NCBI RefSeq assembly: GCF_932526225.1
Contig: NC_064039.1
Span: 11,240,139 to 11,304,138, forward strand
Origin: Nematostella vectensis
Taxonomy: Eukaryota; Cnidaria; Anthozoa; Actiniaria; Edwardsiidae
Length of the DNA stretch: 64,000 nt
Direction of reading: 5' to 3'
Shown here: positions 1 through 31,509 of the stretch, piece after piece
Numbering within the stretch: the first letter of the stretch is position 1
Layout of the letters: each line of letters starts with the position of its first letter
The notes under the pieces: model-generated
Seen by the model: only the letters and a program-made list of their open reading frames with translations
Databases searched by the model: none
Told to the model about the DNA's origin: nothing
Made by a program: the position numbers and the translations under genes

Positions 1-1700
1 CTTTGGAAGTGTTTCTCATACTGTGAGTGTTGTTTTCACTTCCGCCCTTTATTCGCCTATTTTATGTTTTTCTAAAACTAAATATAATGTGCTTCAAACT
101 TTCAAAAATACTAGCGGGGTGCATTAGTACACCCTGCAAAATGCATCAAATAATTAGCGCAGTTTATCTGTTTATATATCTCCTGTTGATTTAAGAATAT
201 ATTTTATCTGAAAACATCTCTCAAGGTTGTAGTATATTTTATCACTTTCGAATCACTTTCGCTAAATACGAAAAAAAAGTAATCGCCTCTCAAGCCAAAT
301 TCACAGCGATTAACAAAAAGGAAAAAAAGACATCGGCTCAATGGAGAAAAGCGGGGGAGATGGAGTGAGACCCATTCTGTTGATTTAAGCCAAGATTAAA
401 ATACTATATAAAATCTGCGGTAATTTTATTTGATTATACCAAAGCTTTTTTTTTTTACTTTTTCAAATATTTTGAAAAATGTTTTTTTTTTCAAAATAAC
501 TAAAAAAATCATGAGAGGGATTTGAGCATCCGCGACTTACATACGTCGACAAAGGGGACTTCTATAAAAATAGAAGATGAAGCTATAGTGAAATATAAGA
601 GTCTGTGCTACAAAACCTAGCTTCTAGCTTCTCAGTATGGTCCACTAAGTAGATAACATGTAGCTATTCCTATAATGTACAACATAATGTACAATAATAG
701 CATGCTGCCCTGCTATCCACCGACTCTTGACCCCTCGACACCAAGCACTGCTTATTAGCAATCTATCAGCCTTTGTTTCCCTGTTTCGTAGATGTTTTGC
801 TGTTGTTTGCTTCCTCTTTCATGCTCGATTGGGGAGCATTTCATTAACTAGCAAACGTTTGCGTTGATGATGTTAGTTCCGCAAACCCCCATCTTTTACT
901 CGTAGTCTTTTGTGTGAATTTCTTATTGATATATATTTCATTTTGTCTAATACGTACTTTGCCAACGTACATCCGCCTATCTCCTCGGGTGAATCCTTTT
1001 TATTGCGCATGCTCTTTGCGCATATACTGTATTGGTGTGTTCGTGACCGTAGCCGAATCACTTAAGTGTCCTTTTGGGTTTTCATTATCACTGTTGTATA
1101 AATAATCATTTTTAAGGTCATTTCCTCAAATCAGGTAATTTTACCTATATATTGTAGGACATAAAATTGCAGCCACGGTAACAAGATTTCAGCTATTTGA
1201 TTAGATCATTTTTATCTATCGCATAATCATAACTGCCATTTTGATTAAAACTTCGAATATTAGCATTCTAACGCATCTTTCATCGGTGTACCTTTGAAGA
1301 CGGTCTTCTTTTGTTTTATTTTTACCAACTTGTTGTTACATTTTATTCTATGCAACAAAATCATTACATTTCTTGTCATATTACGATCAAAATACGATCC
1401 TCACATTTCCCCGTATTATACAGTATATGCGTATATAGTGGCTTATAGGAAGCCTAATGGATGACGTAAAAAGTATATTCCTCATTATTGAACGATCAAC
1501 CTCTAAAAAGCGGCCTCCCGGAAAACAAATTATACATTGGGTGGGAGTTCATACTTTTAGGATATTTAAAGAATAGCGTGTCGCTATTGGGACTCATTAT
1601 TTGAATATTTGACTCTGTTCAAGGTTTTACAAGTGCTTGGGAGCCAAGAATCGTATCTTATACTTATACCAAGAGGTCACGAGTAAGTCAACTTTACTTT
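1..1700. other. Intergenic AT-rich sequence, no gene recognised
   Basis: No convincing coding frame, RNA gene or repeat was found. There are several poly-T/poly-A runs (around 445-490) and only short open frames with no recognisable protein. It may hold the promoter or first exon of the membrane-protein gene that follows, but nothing here shows it. Confidence 0.5.
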
Positions 1701-1772
1701 TGATACATTAAAACCCGCCCATAAGGTTACCTATAAGAACATGATATGTTAAAATTTCCCATTAAAAGCACC

Positions 1773-1961
1773 TTAAGCCCCGTGCAAACTGCGCCAGCAC
1801 CTGCCAGCATTGCTGGCGAATTTTCGCTTGACTGACTATAGGAAAAAGGAAATGTAAAAATGGGAAATGGACTTTATGACATTTCCTTTGTCTTTTGGTC
1901 AGTCATGCAAGAATTCGCCAGCAATGCTGGCAAGTGCTGGCGCAGTTTGCACGGGGCTTTA
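1773..1961. mobile_element. MITE with ~80-bp inverted arms and TTA target duplication
   Basis: Positions 1776-1958 form a nearly perfect hairpin. The left arm starts AGCCCCGTGCAAACTGCGCC and the right arm is its reverse complement with a few mismatches over about 80 bp. It is flanked by TTA on both sides (1773-1775 and 1959-1961). Three-base TWA duplications are typical of PIF/Harbinger transposons, so this is probably a non-autonomous relative; the superfamily is inference. Each arm also contains a smaller palindrome, GCCAGCATTGCTGGC. Confidence 0.75.
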
Positions 1962-1975
1962 GTCCTTGTGAAGTT

Positions 1976-4900
1976 TAGGTGTAGAGTGGTGTAAAGCGCT
2001 GAAACAGATAGATTACTCAGACGTTTCGAGGCGACTAGACACTGGTGAAGAGGCAGCAACCTTTAAACGTCTGTACAGTCTGTGTAGCGCTTTTTACCTA
2101 TCTACACTTATTCTGGATATCTTATTACCCAGCGCTGCCCAGCACCAACAACTTCTCGTTTGTTTGTTTGTTTATGTTTTTATGTTGGAAAAACGGGAAA
2201 AGTAGTAACAAACAACAATCTAGTAGTATCGTCGACGCCCTTTTGAAAATAAGATTTGTCATCCATGTCATCCATCTAATTGTTCTTGATTTTTATGTTA
2301 TTATTTTTTCAGCCTGTGGCAGTTTTTTACTACGGGATGTTTCATACTTTTTGCAATTATGGTAAGAATTTTTAGGAAATCTCAGAATTTTTTGATCGTT
2401 TTTTTACGTGTATCGTGACTTAGCTTGTTTCCCGTATAGTGGTCTCGTCGTGGGACAAATATCTTTTACCACTCCACGGCATCTTCATTATTTTTTTCTC
2501 CGCTTAACACAAGACCACCAGAGCCTCTGTAACTGTCTTCTAGTCTAACCCTAACCTTTTACAGCAACACTTGGCGTTGCATCATCATTAGTAACCTACT
2601 CTTGTCTGTTCTTGCAGTGGCTAGTTTTCCCAGGCACGTTCGTGTCTTTCATCACTTCCCAAGCTCAACCTGACCTGGTTATATCAACCATGTGCTGTCG
2701 GATTATAGGTGGCTCTTTATGTGGTTAGTAGAATACCTCTCTATAAACAGACCACTTATCCTCTTTTTCTCCCGGCTATTTTCTTTTGCTTCTGTATGAC
2801 GAGACCCTGAAGACTGACTATTATCCTAATCCCGAATAACGCCTAAATGTGACGTTATCCTTTTGCAGCAATGGCAGCAATCACGTGGTACACAGAACCA
2901 ATAACAATGGCCTCTATAAGGTACGGCTCGCTCTAAAGTTTAAAAAGTCAAAGAATATAATGGTAGCGGCATGTATTTACCAAATATCTCATTTTTGCTG
3001 TGTTATCCTCTAATAATCCACGGATCAAAAAGCACGCAACCTGGTCGAGTTGCTCGACTAATGTCCACCACTCCCTGTGATCAGCGGTTGATTATTAGAG
3101 GACGGACACACAAACTACGCGCGCGATGACGTTAAACGCATTTTAATCACGAACTCTTTACTTGTAATCAGAGCTTGCGTTTAACTAGCGTTGCTTTTGT
3201 TTTACTAGCGTTGCTTATGATACTTTGTTGGAAGCGCAAGCGAGAAGGCATTACAGGATGGCAGGCTATAATATTACGCCGATTAGCGGGCATCGAATTG
3301 TCGGCCCATTTTTTCACATGGTGTCTACCCGCCCTTTGGAACTCTCACGTTCGTTACGCAACTTTTTTTGGTGTTGGAGACGATTTTTTTCTTCATAGAT
3401 CACAGCAGGCGCCTTACAAATCGCAGTTTGTAAATACTCTAATCGAGTGTGTAAATCTGTCAATTTGTATGATATCGAGAATAGCTAGAAGGCGTTTCGG
3501 TAACTGACTGTTTTATTATATTCTTATATAACGGACCATTAGAAAAGTATAGGGGGATGGGGGGTGGTTACGGACCAAACATAAATGCATACAACGATAT
3601 ATATCGTCCCTAAAGTCGAAGGAAATTGAAAACATGCATTACTTATTCCTTTTGTTTCATCATAGGAATACTCTGATGCTGCAATACACGTACAGCGGTA
3701 TCGCCACGTTTGGTGAGTACATGCGTGAACACTGCTACCAAAAGAACAAAAAAGCTTAGAAAGCTATGCTGGGAGGCACGGCAGGCATGTGCGACTGGTG
3801 TCACAATAAGTTGGTGCGTGTTGAAGTGGTAGAACTGGTGGGTGTAGAGGTGCTAGCTGGTGGGTATGGGGATGGGGATGGGACATGATGGGGGTTGGAA
3901 GGTGCGGACATGATGGGGTTGGTAGGTGCCGACATGATGGAATTGGTAGGTGCGGACATGATGGAGTTGGTAGGTGGGGACATGATGGGGTTGGTAGGTG
4001 GGGACATGATTGGGTGGTAGGTGGGGACATGATGGGGCTGGTAGGTGGGGACATGATGGGGCTGGTAGGTGGGGACATGATGGGGTTGGTAGGTGGGGAC
4101 ATGACGGGGTTGGTAGGTGGGGACATGACGGGGTTGGTAGGTGGGGACATGACGGGGCTGGTAGGTAGGGACATGATTGGGTGGTAGGTGGGGACATGAT
4201 GGGGTTGGTAGGTGGGAACATGATGGGGTTGGTAGGGGGGGACATGATGGGGCTGGTAGGGGGGACATGATGGGGCTGGTAGGTGGGGACACGATGGGGT
4301 TGGTAGGTGGGGACATGATGGGGTTGGTAGGTGGGGACATGATGGGGCTGGTAGGTGGGGACATGATGGGGTTGGTAGGTGGGACATGATGGGGTTGGTA
4401 GGTGGGGACATGATGGGGTTGGTAGGTGGGGACATGATGGGGTTGGTAGGTGGGGACATGATGGGGTTGGTAGGTGGGGACACGATGGGGTTGGTAGGTG
4501 GGGACACGATGGGGTTGGTAGGTGGGGACATGATGGGGTTGGTAGGTGGGGACATGATGGGATTGGTAGGTGGGGACATGATGGGATTGGTAGGTGGGGA
4601 CATGATGGGGTTGGTAGGTGGGGACATGATGGGGTTGGTAGGTGGAGACATGATGGGGTTGGTAGGTGGAGACATGATGGGGTTGGTAGGTGGGGACATG
4701 ATGGGGTTGGTAGGTGGGGACATGATGGGGTTGGTAGGTGGGGACATGATGGGGCTGGTAGGTGGGGACACGATGGGGCTGGTAGGCGCGGAGGTGTTGG
4801 GCTTGGTGGGTGTAGGGTCCGCTTATCCCCGAGCTTTGTTTTGATCAAAATTATCTATGTAGCCAATCAAAATTCTTTCTTCATCAGCGCTGACCTGGGC

Positions 4901-5072
4901 TTTTATGACCAATAAGTCAAAGTTCCTGCTGGTTCTGTCCATCTTACACGGGCTCATCGCGTTAGGCAGCACTTACTACTTCTACGCTTTCCGTCTGCTC
5001 AACAAACCAACTCCCGACAAACCATCCAGTAAGGGCGTCAACGGCGATAACGACATGAACCACAACGACTGA
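1976..5072 (+). CDS. Small four-pass membrane protein, 3' exons (5' end uncertain)
   Basis: Five exons can be joined with canonical AG/GT borders and matching phases: 2313-2361, 2618-2723, 2869-2920, 3666-3712 and 4888-5072 (TGA at 5070-5072). The product of these exons has four hydrophobic helices. The first is encoded across exons 1-2 (LWQFFTTGCFILFAIM then WLVFPG), the second ends in GAMAAITWYTEP, the third contains YSGIATFALTWAF and the fourth contains LLVLSILHGLIALG, followed by a short polar tail ending MNHND. An open frame at 1976-2090 (ALKQIDYSDVSRRLDTGEE...) can splice to exon 2313 in phase through weak donors near 2074 or 2083 and may be the preceding exon; no start codon was fixed. 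I do not recognise the family; it resembles small TMEM-type proteins only in layout. A 24-bp minisatellite occupies the last intron. Confidence 0.7.
3006..3102. repeat. Short inverted repeat in intron
   Basis: TCCTCTAATAATC (3006-3018) is repeated inverted at 3090-3102, making a roughly 97-bp possible MITE or hairpin inside an intron of the membrane-protein gene. No clear target duplication was seen. Confidence 0.35.
3882..4800. repeat. 24-bp minisatellite in an intron
   Basis: About 37 copies of a 24-bp unit (CATGATGGGGTTGGTAGGTG plus GGGA) with point variants (ACGATG, GGGCTGG). Because 24 is a multiple of three, every frame stays open on both strands for long stretches (for example MMGLVGGD repeats), producing spurious open frames up to 335 codons. 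The array lies between exons 3666-3712 and 4888-5072 of the membrane-protein gene. The G-rich strand is the sense strand. Confidence 0.95.
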
Positions 5073-5283
5073 AGACAGCGGCGGCATCCAAACGAGTTTC
5101 GTGTTGATATCGTTCGGTGGTACGAGTGTTACACGAGTGCAACGAGTTGATTTTGGCGGGTGATTAACTCTTTATGATCTTGATGACAAGTCCCGAGACT
5201 GTGTGAAGCTTTCGTGTAGAAATAGAGTGGAATTTTGCTGTGCTCGTTAATTAGAGGTATTTTGCATTCGCATGCGAATCCTG

Positions 5284-5289
5284 AATAAA
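5284..5289 (+). terminator. AATAAA poly(A) signal of the membrane-protein gene
   Basis: AATAAA about 210 bp after the TGA at 5070-5072, on the sense strand. Confidence 0.5.
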
Positions 5290-6550
5290 TAATTATGGTG
5301 TTTAGGTGGAGATTTACACGCCTTTTCCGCGTCCTTGTAAAACATTGTTTTTCTTGTTGTCTTTGAAGTATCTTCTTTGAGAGTGATTGAAGCTACTACA
5401 GCAGAATTCAATTATATTTTAACGTTAATTGGAGTTTGTGATGTTTTCTTTGTAAACTGTGCAAACATTGTTTAAAAGGGAGGTCTGCGCGCACGCTGCG
5501 CACCCACTTGTACACGCGCCTGGCCAGTTCTCACTAGTATTTTTTGTCACGCGACACCAGCTATCAGTTTGTGGCGATTTTATTGCACCCCAAATCGCGT
5601 GTGTAGACAGACTGCAAATTAGCAGAGATTTCACTACGATAGCTTGCAAATTTATTTCAGTTAATTCGAGCATGCTCGAAACATTTTACATAAAAATCGC
5701 AGCCCGTGTCGTGCGACAAAACTTTCCAGTGTACAATGGACCTTATAATGCTGCAATCGCACACGGAACAGAACATAAATAGTCTGTCTGAACATGTTCT
5801 GGTGTTAATGTGAACGCCGCATTTCTGATAAGAAAAGACTCTTCAGTATCTCATGTTTATATGTATTCCATGTGAATTTTGTGTAAGATGCCAAGAAAGC
5901 CACCTTTAATTTTTTTAGAAAGTAAGAAGGTGAAGAATGATCTTATCAACTATTCTGTAAATGAACAGGCAAAATAAATATGTCTTTATGGGTGCGTAAC
6001 CGAAGATGTCATCGGACCATATTGGTCTCGAGTGGCTATCGGTTTCTTGTCTTTGTATGTTGAGAATGACGCATGATATGTGAAGTGATGTATATGTAGA
6101 AACAGAGTATATTAATATGAATATAGGTATAAAGTATTGTAATATATTCAATTATATTAAATCTTACAAAGATTCTCTACACTTGTAGAGTCTTGTTGTG
6201 GGTCATGTTGCAGCTCTCAGAAGATTTCACCACATTGGATTGATGCACCACCACAAAACAATGGGAAACAAAACAATAAAACGGGAATACAATAGAAAAT
6301 GGGGTAATCCTGCCAATCCTGTTAGAAGTTACGAGCGGGCTGCTACATGAGTGCTTGTTGTTCTCTTTACTATGTCCATGGTAGTTCGCGTATAAGCGCC
6401 TCCCCTAAACGTCTTGTGCCATATAGACTTCGTTGAGGATGGAACAGAACGTTAGTAGAGAAGAAAAACCATTACCCGCTACTGCATTTTATCATTTAAA
6501 GCTTGCCTTGTTACGGTTCTGGGAAGATGTGTACCAGCTCCCTGCTATCT
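5290..6550. other. Intergenic, no gene recognised
   Basis: Contains only short open frames without recognisable protein similarity or plausible splice partners. No repeat structure was noticed. Confidence 0.5.
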
Positions 6551-6554
6551 GAGA

Positions 6555-7135
6555 CTGTCAAAGACTTCACATGGACTGTGCACACTGTTATAGTCTACAG
6601 TGGACTGCGCACAATATTGTAGTCTGCAATGGCCTGCGCACACTGTTATAGTCTGAAAATTGAGTGCGCACACTGTTAAAGTCTACAGTGGACTGCGCAC
6701 ACTGTTATAGTCTACACATGGACTGCGCACAATGTTGTAGTCTGCACAGGGACTGCCCTCAAAGCTGTAGTCTACACATGGACTGCGCACGATTCTGTAG
6801 TCTGCACAGGGACTGCCTTCAATGTTGTAGTCTACACATGGACTGCGCACAATGTTGTAGTCTGCAATGGCCTGCGCACAATGTTATAGTCTGCAAATGG
6901 ACTGCGCACAATGTTGTAGTCTGCACAGGGACTGCCCTCAACGCTGTAGTCTACACATGGACTGCTCTCGATGCTATAGTATACACGTGGACTGCGCACA
7001 ATGTTGTAGTCTACAATGGCCTGCACACACTGTTATAGTCTACACATGGACTGCGCACAATGCTGGTGTCTACACATGGACTGCGCACAATGTTGTAGTC
7101 TACACATGGACTGCGCTAAATCTTATAGTCTGCAA
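6555..7135. repeat. 30-bp minisatellite
   Basis: About 19 contiguous copies of a 30-bp unit built on TAGTCTACACATGGACTGCG followed by CACAATGTTG. It opens long frames with ten-residue repeats (SLHMDCAQCC). It lies just downstream of the GPCR stop codon, so it may be in or next to that gene's 3' region. The copies are contiguous with no unique spacers. Confidence 0.9.
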
Positions 7136-7225
7136 ATAATGAGTCCGTCTTTTTTATCGTGCATTTAAGAGGATACAGAAGTCTAAGTGTCTTGTATAGT
7201 TTTCATTACCTCCATGCTTCACGCT

Positions 7226-8284
7226 TCAATTGATAGTATTCCTTCGCACAAAGTCTCGCCGTCCCGCTAGCTCGTCTTCAGTGGTAAGAAATAACACAAG
7301 TAAGGCGGCACCAACCGAATACCTGCACTGGACTGTGCGTGTGGTACCAAAATTCATAGTTGCAGCGCCGCGGCTTAGGGTAAGAGAAGGAAGTTTATTC
7401 AGAAAGACTTTGTACGTCAGTCTATACATCGCGCGACGATACTGCGTGTTACAAAAGCCGTATATGACGGGATCAATCGCTTGGTTAGTAAACGCTAGCA
7501 TTACGGTAATCAACTCGATCCAAGCGGGAATCCGACCGGGAGACATGAACGACTGCGCGAGTGTTACGATAGTGATGGGTAAGAAGCATACAAGGAATGC
7601 TGCAATCACGATGAGGAGTGTTTGTGTGATGCGGATCTCCTCGACGTTGATGCAGCGTTGGTGCCTGTGACAATCCATGCGCGTCGAGTGAACACCGACC
7701 GCCCTGAACACATTAAAGTAACAGAAGATAATCAAGGGGACGTTGATGCCAAGTGTTGCGCAGCCAAGCACGATCCCGTAAGAGTTAAAGTCATCGCTCT
7801 CCACAAGACATATGCATTTGCTGGGCTTGAAGGCGTAGTCAGACCAGCCAAGTAACGGCGGCACGGAGAACAACAAAGGCAGAACCCAGATCAACAGTAT
7901 GATCACGCTAATCGTTTTGCTGTTAAACACGCTACAGTACACGCGCGGTTTCACGATTTTTAGATAACGATTCACGCTAATAACACAAATTGTGAGCATC
8001 GAAGCGAGCAGCAACTCAGTGATTAGAAATGCGTTGACTTTGCACACGACCTCGTCAAGGGTCCACGCTCCCCCGTTCACGAGCGAGACGATCATGAATA
8101 CCATGTTGCACGACTGAAGAAAGTCGCTTATCCCAAGAGTTGCAATCAGTTTGTGATTTTCGCCTTTGAGTCTTGGGCTCTTGAAGATGATGAACACGAG
8201 AAATGCATTGCATGTAGTACCTATTAGCACAATTAGCAACGCGAAAAATAAAGTTATGTAAACGGTGACCCACGAATGAAGCAT
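7226..8284 (-). CDS. Intronless rhodopsin-family (class A) G protein-coupled receptor
   Basis: Single open frame of 352 residues with seven hydrophobic segments. Class A landmarks are readable: GTTCNAF in TM1 (GN-like with Cys preceding Asn), LGISDFLQS in TM2 (normally LxxxD), Cys in the loop before TM3 (VVCKV), NRY in place of DRY at the end of TM3 (SVNRYLKIV), Trp in TM4 (IWVLP), CFLP in TM6 (variant of CWxP) and NQAIDPVIYG in TM7 (variant of NPxxY). There is no Lys in TM7 at the retinal position, so it is not a functional opsin. The ligand is unknown; NRY/DPVIY variants occur in several amine, melatonin-like and orphan groups. The start MLHSWV puts TM1 almost at the N-terminus, giving an unusually short extracellular tail, and no upstream exon was found. 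Intronless class A receptors are common in cnidarians (established knowledge). Confidence 0.9.
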   Translation of the reverse strand: MLHSWVTVYITLFFALLIVLIGTTCNAFLVFIIFKSPRLKGENHKLIATLGISDFLQSCNMVFMIVSLVNGGAWTLDEVVCKVNAFLITELLLASMLTICVISVNRYLKIVKPRVYCSVFNSKTISVIILLIWVLPLLFSVPPLLGWSDYAFKPSKCICLVESDDFNSYGIVLGCATLGINVPLIIFCYFNVFRAVGVHSTRMDCHRHQRCINVEEIRITQTLLIVIAAFLVCFLPITIVTLAQSFMSPGRIPAWIELITVMLAFTNQAIDPVIYGFCNTQYRRAMYRLTYKVFLNKLPSLTLSRGAATMNFGTTRTVQCRYSVGAALLVLFLTTEDELAGRRDFVRRNTIN

Positions 8285-9599
8285 CTTTCCCTGTCCGTTT
8301 ATGATCGCCTTTTTTTTATCGCTTGTTTCTTCAATATCTCAAAAGGTGCACTAGGTTTTCATCTTGCTTGCGACTTTAATTTTGCTCCGACTCCAGAGTT
8401 TTTTGTGCGAGCGATTCTTTTCGTGCAGATGCTATCGCTTTCACTCTTGCTATAAGTGCAATTAAGTTTACCTAAGTCTTCATTTAATCGAGACAATGAC
8501 AACTAATTTTTCTATTTGTGAAAGGAACCTAAGTGCAAATAGCCCATCCTTCTGGCGCTAACTACACATTCTTTGCAAGAGAAATCCTTCCTGACCCGCC
8601 TTGCTTTAGAGGTAATTTTTCACCTGGTCCTTTTAAAATGCACGTTCAATACCTTGGCCCTCGGTGTAACGCATTGCCTAACAGATCACTTTTTTTGTGT
8701 TTACATTTTTGCGAAGTCCTACGTGCTACTTTATTCCGCTTTCCGTCGTACTCGAGTCGTGGCAACTTCCCTTCAATAAAACCCTTTGCGATGGAAATGA
8801 TTGCGTTTGTGTAATCCAGACAGGCCGTCAACCAGGGATATTGTTGTTCTAATGCAAAAACTTCAACTTGCGTCTCGTAAAGCTAACAGATCAGACACGG
8901 CTCAACGCTTTTTGTCTAGAGATCAGCTAAGTGAGATTTTCCTTGGTAGATATTGCTTGCGCCTTAAGCTAATGCTAAAATGTACACTTCTAAACGTGAT
9001 TATATCGGGGTTTTTTTGCCGTTTGCCTCAAAGCGAGTATTTGCATTTCCGATTAGCATCAGTTACAACGATACGTGGTGGAGTAATTTGTATCTTTCGC
9101 AAAAGACTCCACCTATTTGCAGAATGGCCTTTCAATATTACTTCATGTTCGCAAGTATCTTAATCAGCGATTCTAACGTTTTCTTGGCCTGACACCAAAA
9201 TTGTTGTTCCATGGACGCTTTCTAACATGGTAGGCAATTCCTGTGTCCTTGGCTTGGTTGTAACAAGTATCATGGCACGGAGAAAACCCTGAGCTGCCAA
9301 CAGCGACATGCCACTCAGACGATACCCTTTTGCGAAGCAAAAGCTGTTAGTTTATGATACCTAGTTTTTCGGACAGAATTTCAAAGCTGCCTTGAGAACA
9401 AGTTATGTTTTTTTTGTTGCAGAAAAAAAAAGATAACTTCCCACTATAGTCAACTCTCATACAACGGACGCCTCGCTTCGGACATCCCTAGCGGGGCCGA
9501 AATGTTAAGAAATGCACGAATACAACCGTCGTTATTACTCACTCGTCTTATTACGGACGTTACATTTAAGTCGAGGAAATATGATTTATCAGAAATAAC

Positions 9600-9895
9600 A
9601 ACTTGCGTGTGGTCCGGTCTAAAGCACAAATTAAAAAAAAAAAACATAAAAAATCAGTTGTGTTCTTCTGGGCTTGTTTTTATATGAAAATATTATTCTT
9701 AGATTTCCTCCCTGCTGTGGGTTTACTCACTAAAAAAAGAAGAGCAGCTTGAATGCGGTCCGGTTTAAAGCACTACAGAATCAAAGCGTTTTAAAAAGCA
9801 GTCGTGTTCTTTTGAACTTGTATTCAAATGTAAATATCCTTTTTAGAAGATTTTCCCTTGCTGTGGGGTCACTCACTCTATAATTCGCTTCAGTC
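9600..9895. repeat. ~145-bp tandem duplication
   Basis: Two diverged copies, at about 9609-9745 and 9755-9890. Shared blocks include GGTCCGGTCTAAAGCAC / GGTCCGGTTTAAAGCAC, GTGTTCTT, and CCCTGCTGTGGGTTTACTCACT / CCTTGCTGTGGGGTCACTCACT. Confidence 0.7.
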
Positions 9896-10339
9896 GCAAA
9901 TGTTCTAACATTGAGGAACTACAATAGATTTACTGTCAGCATTATCAGATAGCGTTTCCGTGATCACTTTAACAAGATTTCCTTGTCGTATTTGCCGGAT
10001 AAGAAGGACTGTAAGATAACAGGGCCGAGAATAAAGTAAATGAGTAGCTAACTTAATAGAATAACCAACAAAATATTAGAACCACCAAACTAAAAACAAC
10101 ATTTATGGATTTAAAATGGAATAACATACTGAAAATGTTATTATCGAAACAAATTAATAAAAAACATACAAACACAAATAAGGTACTTTGCATCTGACCT
10201 TTTTAAAGCACAATTTCTTTCGTACGTTTTCCTTTCAATTTGTTCGAAGGAAATACTTATATAAAACTCATGAATACCTGATGGTAACAATATCGACAGC
10301 AAGTGAACAATTAAAAAGAAAAAAAGAGATTTTGTTTTC

Positions 10340-10690
10340 AATCGATATTGCTTGTTTATATCCTGTATTTCATATATAACTTTAAGTACTTTAATACATA
10401 TTTTGTGTTTCAATCTATACATTAATAGTTTCTTTGAAAAAATATTGCTTGTTCATATCCTGTATTTTATAAAGGGTTTTGAATATTTGAATATTTTTTT
10501 GTTTTGTTTTTCAATTTATACAATATTAGTTACTTGGGAAAAAGATATGCTTGCTCATATCATGTATTTTATTTAAAAAAATGAATATTTTGATTTTGTT
10601 TTGTTTTTCAATTCATACAATAATATAGCTTGCAAATATCCTGAATTTCATAAAAACGTTTCAAATATTTTAATATATCTTTTGAAAAGA
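10340..10690. repeat. ~105-bp AT-rich tandem repeat, about 4 copies
   Basis: Diverged copies share TTGCTTGTTTATATCCTGTA-like, TTTTGTTTTTCAAT and TATACAATAATAG blocks. No coding potential is apparent. Confidence 0.7.
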
Positions 10691-11070
10691 TAATATAAGT
10701 TCATTTCATATACGGAAAGCAGTTTACCAAATACATGAATTTAGAAATAATAAGGAGTAAAATAGAATTCTAGAGGAAACTCTTTACTGCATGAAAGGTT
10801 GAGTGAGAATTCTTATTATGAAAAATTTCTTTGGCTTAGCCTCTTAGGACAAAACTGTCATAATCCTTATGTTCATGTGAAAAAAAAAATAACCAAACAA
10901 GCGGGTATTCTTTAAAATTATTTTTCAAATGGTTTTAGATTTTAAATAATAAATGAACAGTTACTGGGGTCCATACCAATTGGGAAATTTTGGAAAGCAT
11001 AAAAAATCAACGAGATCCCTGTGCTAGAGCGGAGAGGGGGGGGGGAGGGGGGGGAGTTCAAAGCCATCGT

Positions 11071-23474
<12,404 letters not shown>

Positions 23475-23645
23475 ATTTTCATTGCCTGTAAAAATATCCG
23501 ACTTAATTTTATTGAAGTGATGAACTTTTTTAAAAAGAAATTTTACATGGATCTAACCATTTAGATTGCAGATAAAATGATTGTTTGGAAACAACAGAAA
23601 CATTTAATACGATAGACACTGTGCCATTGTGTTGTTAAACTTACA

Positions 23646-23790
23646 TACCTTCAATAGCCGCTTTTAGGCAATTATTGTTAACCGGTTGCTAATTACACCA
23701 CGTAAAAAAAAAAAAGACAAGAACATACTTTCCTCGAACATCGTTCAAACACATCAAAAACAAACTGTTGAAATAACGACCATCATGGCG
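23646..23790 (-). promoter_or_regulatory. 5' UTR exon and likely promoter of the B-box/bromodomain gene
   Basis: A donor (GAAG then gtatgt) at 23649/23648 fits the acceptor before the coding exon (exon high end 23485). Upstream is a short GC-rich patch around 23784-23800 (GGCGGCGCGCGG). The KRR1 gene ends only about 130 bp further right, so the two same-strand genes are closely spaced. Confidence 0.4.
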
Positions 23791-23914
23791 GCGCGCGGAC
23801 GATCACGTGACCTTAAATTCAAAATATTGGGATCCAGATCCAGGCAGGGGTTTTAAAAGCACAGGGTTCCCACTAAGTTGTCAAGGGAAAACACATTTTG
23901 CTGAACAAAGATGC

Positions 23915-23920
23915 TTTATT
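23915..23920 (-). terminator. AATAAA poly(A) signal of KRR1
   Basis: AATAAA in the KRR1 sense direction, about 100 bp after the stop codon (24020-24022). Confidence 0.6.
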
Positions 23921-24019
23921 TGTGAATTAAGAAAATAACAACCAGGTTTTCTTTTTTTTTTGCTATATACAAATTATGTAAAACGGCACTGGTATAGAGT
24001 TTTCTTCTAACATTGTTTG

Positions 24020-31508
<7,489 letters not shown>

Positions 31509-31509
31509 G

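Larger units (their letters stand above)
8285..11070. other. Intergenic, with local tandem duplications only
   Basis: No convincing gene. The stretch holds the two tandem duplications listed separately (9600-9895 and 10340-10690) and a G-run at about 11030-11057. Short open frames at 8533-9192 have no recognisable similarity. Confidence 0.5.

Noticed and set aside
2045-2365. 106-codon + strand ORF
   Set aside because: Its frame conflicts with exon 2313-2361, which splices in phase to four further exons; the neighbouring frame fits better.
3764-4915. Long open frames on both strands (up to 335 codons)
   Set aside because: They are translations of a 24-bp tandem repeat lying in an intron; every frame stays open because the unit is a multiple of three.
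6664-7139. Cys-rich repeat proteins, or a CRISPR-like array
   Set aside because: Contiguous 30-bp minisatellite without unique spacers, in an animal genome; frames open only through repeat length.
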